From: Acidobacteria bacterium UBA2161
GTDB lineage: Bacteria; Acidobacteriota; Vicinamibacteria; Vicinamibacterales; UBA823
Length of the DNA: 34,064 nucleotides
Direction of reading: 5' to 3'
Assembly: GCA_002328835.1 (NCBI GenBank)
Contig: DCWN01000036.1
Coordinates: 1-34,064, forward strand
In this document: piece by piece, positions 31,036 to 34,064 of the stretch
How positions within the stretch are numbered: the first letter of the stretch is position 1
Layout of the letters: each line of letters begins with the position of its first letter
Position numbers and translations under genes: made by a program
The notes under the pieces: model-generated
What the model was told of the DNA's origin: nothing
Database searches by the model: none
The model's input: the letters and a program-made list of their open reading frames with translations, nothing else

Positions 31036-32025
31036 TCAGGAGCCCGGGTCGAACGCTCTCACGTTACCGTTCGGCGCCCACCAGAAGTAGAGCCAGCGCA
31101 GCGGGCCCTCCCCGACGTTCTCGATGCGGTGCGTGGCGTTCGGCGGCGTGTGGATCGTCGTGCCAGGCCCCGCGTCGATTCCGCGACCATCGACGATCCA
31201 CCGGGCGTGCCCGTCGAGCATCACATAGACTTCGGGTGACGGGTGGAAGTGCGTCGGGTAGGCCGCGCCGACGTCAAGCATTTGCAGGCCCATGCGGACG
31301 TCGTCGCGGGTCACGCCAGGCCAGTTGGCGAGCGCGCTCCGGACGAGCGGCTTGTACCGGTACACGCGCCAGAGCGACTCGGAGTAGGTCCAGTTCGTCG
31401 TCCAGGCGACGTCGACTGACCGGACGTGCAGGCGGTCGCTCGCCTCAGTGGAGGCCTGGTATCGGGTGAGCGTCTCCGTCGTCGGGCGAGACGAGTAGTC
31501 CGGCACGTCGTCCGTCATCGTCGAGCCGGCGTGCAACGCCTCCTGATCTCCACCCGGTGCCCAGCGGTACGCGATCGCGAGCAGATCGTCCGATCCGGTG
31601 GCGATGAACGTGTGTGTCGCGCCTGGCGGCACGAAGACGGCCGTGTCGGGCGTCGCGCTGAACTGCTCGTTGTCGATTGTCCAGGTTGCCGCACCGGCGG
31701 CGATGAAATGAATCTCGGGGACGCGATGGGAGCGCGCGGCGACGCCCTGGCCCGACTCCAGGGCCAGCCGGTGGATGCGTAGATCGCCTCTCGGAATGGC
31801 TCCCGCGTCCGGTCCGACGAGGCGCTGGTGGCGAACGGAGGCGTTTGGCTCTGTTCGCCAGGGTAGCCGGTCGGCGTTGACGTGCACCAATGGCGGGGCG
31901 TCCTGCATCGGCGGCATCGACCGGGAGGCCGAGATCGACACGACGCCCAGCGCCGCGGCGATGGTCAGCGCTCCGGCGGTCCGGCGGGCGTCCGTCACTC
32001 CCCGGCTTCCCGTCTCCTGGCTCAC
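31036..32025 (-). CDS. Bicupin protein
   Basis: A 329-residue protein starting with GTG at 32023-32025, which overlaps the TGA of the upstream serine hydrolase (GTGA), so it is translationally coupled. Residues about 15-37 (RTAGALTIAAALGVVSISAS) form a signal peptide or anchor. The first cupin is near SHRVPEIHFIAAGAATWTID (residues about 98-117). The second is near YPTHFHPSPEVYVMLDGHAR (about 255-275), with the metal-binding His and Glu of HxHxxxxE and a closing His in PPNATHRIENVGEGPLRWLY. Double cupins of this type include dioxygenases, isomerases and DMSP-lyase-like enzymes, and the substrate is not predictable here. Its operon partner is a lipoprotein serine hydrolase, suggesting a job at or outside the membrane. 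Confidence 0.85.
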   Translation of the reverse strand: MSQETGSRGVTDARRTAGALTIAAALGVVSISASRSMPPMQDAPPLVHVNADRLPWRTEPNASVRHQRLVGPDAGAIPRGDLRIHRLALESGQGVAARSHRVPEIHFIAAGAATWTIDNEQFSATPDTAVFVPPGATHTFIATGSDDLLAIAYRWAPGGDQEALHAGSTMTDDVPDYSSRPTTETLTRYQASTEASDRLHVRSVDVAWTTNWTYSESLWRVYRYKPLVRSALANWPGVTRDDVRMGLQMLDVGAAYPTHFHPSPEVYVMLDGHARWIVDGRGIDAGPGTTIHTPPNATHRIENVGEGPLRWLYFWWAPNGNVRAFDPGS

Positions 32026-33659
32026 GGTCCCACGGGCGGCACGGCCTCCACGAGCATCTCGAAGGCCTGGTCCAACGCCCGACCACCCGCACCGGCTCCG
32101 CGGTACTTACCCAGGCGGACCACCACCAACTCGTGGGAGGGGATCACGGTGGTGCTCTGCCCGCCAGCGCCCCGGAAGCCGTAGGCGGTCTCGGGCAGGG
32201 GCCAGCCCCCGTTACCGTTGACCCAGAGAAAGGCGCCACCGTACACGCGCCGGCCGTCGGCGACCCACGCCGGGGCCAGGGTCGTGGCGTACTCTGCCCA
32301 CCCCTCCGGAAGGATCCGCTCCCCGTTCCAGATGCCGTCCTGGAGGTAGAGGTTGCCGAGCCGCGCCCAGTCCCGCGCGGCCAGGAACCCGTAACCCTGA
32401 AGGAGGAAGTTCCCGTGCACGTCGGTTTGGAGGTAGGCGTCCCGGACGCCGATCCGATCGAACAGGTGCCGCTGGGGGAAGGCGTGATAGTCGTCACCCC
32501 GGCCCTCCACGCCCAGGCGCACCAGGTAGTTCGTCAGGATGGGATCCGAGTTCCGGTACCGGCCCACCGTGTTGGGGTGCCACTGCTGGGGCCGGGTGGC
32601 GGCCCAGCGGAAGGAGTCGGCGGTGGCGGTATAGAAGTACACGTGGTCCGGGTAGCCGATGGAGGGATCGTAGTCCGGGTCCTGCGGCGCCCGGATCCGG
32701 ATGCCGCTGGACATGCGCATGATGTCGCCGATCCGGATCTCCTGCCGGGAATCCCCCTCGTCCGCCTGCCACTCGGGAATCGGGGCTGGCTGCCAGAGGT
32801 CGTAAACCCCTTCCTGGATCAGGACCCCCATGAGCATGCCGGTCATGCTCTTGTTCATGGACCAGCTCTCCAGCGGGGTGTGGACGCCGATCCCGTCAGC
32901 GTAGCGCTCGCCCAGGATCCGGCCCCGGTGGGTGACCACCAGCGCCAGGGTCATGGCCTCCGACGACCCGAAGCCGGCTTCTAGAGCCTCCTCCACCATG
33001 GCCAAGTCAATGTCCGTTGGCCACGGTTCCTCGGAGACCAGGTCGCCCATGGGCCACGGCGTCGTCGCGGCGGCGGGAAGGTTCGGTTCCACAACCGACG
33101 AGTCGAAGTGAACCGTGTCCTCGCCAATGGCGTGGGCTACGCATCCCTGGGAGCCGTAGTGGCGGGCGCTCCGGACCACGCCGTCCGGAAGGGTGAGGCG
33201 GACCTCACGTAGCTCCCGGTCCACCACGATGTCCACCACCGCGTCCCGGTGCTGGAAGGGGCTGGAGAACCCGCCCACGTTCTCCGCCGCGTCGTCCGGA
33301 TCCAGCCCGGTGAGGAAAACGGCGGAGCAAAGGATGTTGGCGAAGCCCGCCGTGTGGTGGTGCAGGGCCTCACCGGGAACAGGCTCGTAGGGGGTCTCCA
33401 GTTCCAGCGACGCGGCACGTTCGAGCATGGCCACCCGGGGATCCGGGGCGTCCGCCAGCACCGGACTCGGAGGTGGCACGGCGTCCGGGGCGTGGACGGC
33501 GACGCGGGCTCCCTCCAAACCACTTCCCACGGCGGGCCCGTCGCCGCCCGAGGAAGCGGGCAGGCGGTCCCCGCACGCGGCCGCGATGAGAAAGGCGGGG
33601 ACGAGGACGAGGAGCAGCGCGGCTTCTTTGCGCGGGGCGAAGAGGGAGTTCAGACTCAT
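32022..33659 (-). CDS. Lipoprotein serine hydrolase (class C beta-lactamase-like) with an extra N-terminal region
   Basis: A 545-residue protein; AGGAGG lies about 5 nt before the ATG at 33657-33659, which decides the start against the longer open frame to 33821. The N-terminus ends in LIAAAC (Cys 29), a lipoprotein box. Residues about 30-205 have no familiar domain (e.g. ANILCSAVFLTGLDPDDAAE, then SARHYGSQGCVAHA with paired Cys). From about 215 it is a class C beta-lactamase/PBP-type hydrolase: SMNK at 267-270 is the SxxK nucleophile box and YRNSDP near 372 is YxN. FRGAGGQSTTVIPSHELVVV near 500 stands in the KTG/HxG position. Members include carboxylesterases, D-peptidases and 6-aminohexanoate hydrolases. 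The bicupin gene is coupled downstream. Confidence 0.87.
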   Translation of the reverse strand: MSLNSLFAPRKEAALLLVLVPAFLIAAACGDRLPASSGGDGPAVGSGLEGARVAVHAPDAVPPPSPVLADAPDPRVAMLERAASLELETPYEPVPGEALHHHTAGFANILCSAVFLTGLDPDDAAENVGGFSSPFQHRDAVVDIVVDRELREVRLTLPDGVVRSARHYGSQGCVAHAIGEDTVHFDSSVVEPNLPAAATTPWPMGDLVSEEPWPTDIDLAMVEEALEAGFGSSEAMTLALVVTHRGRILGERYADGIGVHTPLESWSMNKSMTGMLMGVLIQEGVYDLWQPAPIPEWQADEGDSRQEIRIGDIMRMSSGIRIRAPQDPDYDPSIGYPDHVYFYTATADSFRWAATRPQQWHPNTVGRYRNSDPILTNYLVRLGVEGRGDDYHAFPQRHLFDRIGVRDAYLQTDVHGNFLLQGYGFLAARDWARLGNLYLQDGIWNGERILPEGWAEYATTLAPAWVADGRRVYGGAFLWVNGNGGWPLPETAYGFRGAGGQSTTVIPSHELVVVRLGKYRGAGAGGRALDQAFEMLVEAVPPVGP

Positions 33660-33827
33660 GAGATCCTCCTGGCGACCGAAGGAGCGTCGATCGCATCCGG
33701 GCCGAGGCGGGCGCCGCGCTCCAGGGTCATGGTCGCGTCGTTCTGTGCGCCGAAAACAGGGCCAATTGTATTCTGGCGATCCAAGCGCCCTCCTGTGGTT
33801 TACCGGGGGCCGGGCTATCACGGGCTT

Positions 33828-34022
33828 TCAGGTGGCGTGCCGACCGGGGACGTTCTTGATAGCGCCTTCAGCCGTCCACACGGTGTAGCACTGCGGACAG
33901 TAATGTTCGTGCGAGTCGGTCTGCGGTAACGCCGCCCAGTCATGAAGACCGCACTTCATCCAAATGTTCCAGCGATCGGCACCGAGGACATCCGCCGCCC
34001 TCGTGACCTCGTCAATGGTCAT
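33828..34022 (-). CDS. Small Cys/His-rich hypothetical protein
   Basis: A 64-residue protein; AGGAAG lies 4-5 nt before the ATG at 34020-34022. The N-terminal half (MTIDEVTRAADVLGADRWNI) looks helical. The middle carries MKCGLHDW and DSHEHYCPQCYTVW, with Cys 24, a His, and a CxxC at about 42-45, a probable zinc site. No family recognised. It stands alone at the right edge of the window, upstream of and in the same direction as the serine hydrolase gene, with 168 bp between them. Confidence 0.5.
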   Translation of the reverse strand: MTIDEVTRAADVLGADRWNIWMKCGLHDWAALPQTDSHEHYCPQCYTVWTAEGAIKNVPGRHAT

Positions 34023-34064
34023 CGGTCTTCCTGCCGCCGTCGCCCCCTTGTATCTTCCGATCCG

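Noticed and set aside
1..34064. CRISPR arrays, IS elements, rRNA genes
   Set aside because: No regularly spaced repeats, terminal inverted repeats with a transposase, or rRNA sequence were seen.

Overview
The window looks like a piece of a high-GC (roughly 65%) bacterial chromosome. The gene mix fits Acidobacteriota, perhaps the Vicinamibacteria: several secreted PQQ-type beta-propeller enzymes, a secreted D-aminoacylase-type amidohydrolase, a PafA-like phosphatase, many exported proteins of unknown function, and a PepSY membrane protein. This assignment is inference; the window has no rRNA or other marker gene. No insertion sequence, integrase, phage module or CRISPR array was recognised.

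Left part (1-13350): the 3' end of a large TPR/ATPase regulator; a regulator with three helix-turn-helix segments; tRNA-Arg(UCU); a ketopantoate reductase-like protein; a secreted PQQ dehydrogenase divergent from a PepSY membrane protein across a perfect 7-1-7 palindrome (candidate Fur box); a cold-shock protein with its own terminator; a Tat-exported SGNH hydrolase and an AI-2E family membrane protein; an EEP-family nuclease/phosphatase; an acetamidase/formamidase lipoprotein behind a PQQ-like propeller protein; and a GNAT acetyltransferase behind a small secreted protein.

Centre (13440-21164): the most informative block is a complete branched-chain amino acid operon, ilvD-ilvB-ilvN-ilvC. 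It is preceded by what looks like a full ribosome-mediated attenuator: a 46-codon leader ORF with a Val/Ile/Thr run, a pause hairpin, a 9-bp antiterminator and a 12-bp intrinsic terminator with a U-tract. The operon continues without a real gap into a secreted D-aminoacylase-like protein (2-bp gap) and then a serine beta-lactamase-like gene (ATGA overlap). The last gene has lost its 3' third where it meets a convergent esterase.

Right part (20979-34064): a leftward cluster (PafA-like phosphatase, DUF2461, esterase); a membrane HD-GYP gene broken by one stop codon and two single-base deletions; a DinB/DUF1572 protein divergent from a secreted HEAT-repeat protein; msrA with a possible methyltransferase remnant in front; a secreted protein of unknown function; and tRNA-Pro(UGG). 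From about 29230 to 31030 there is a sparse patch of small orphan genes, including a zinc-ribbon protein and a SnoaL-like protein, with a 32-bp imperfect repeat. The window closes with a lipoprotein serine hydrolase translationally coupled to a bicupin protein, then a small Cys/His-rich protein.

How it fits together: BCAA synthesis appears controlled by translation of a Val/Ile/Thr-rich leader and co-expressed with an exported amidohydrolase. Iron status probably controls the PepSY membrane protein and perhaps the divergent PQQ dehydrogenase. Much of the remainder is exported catabolic or envelope machinery. All calls rest on reading the sequence and on memory of protein families; nothing was searched.
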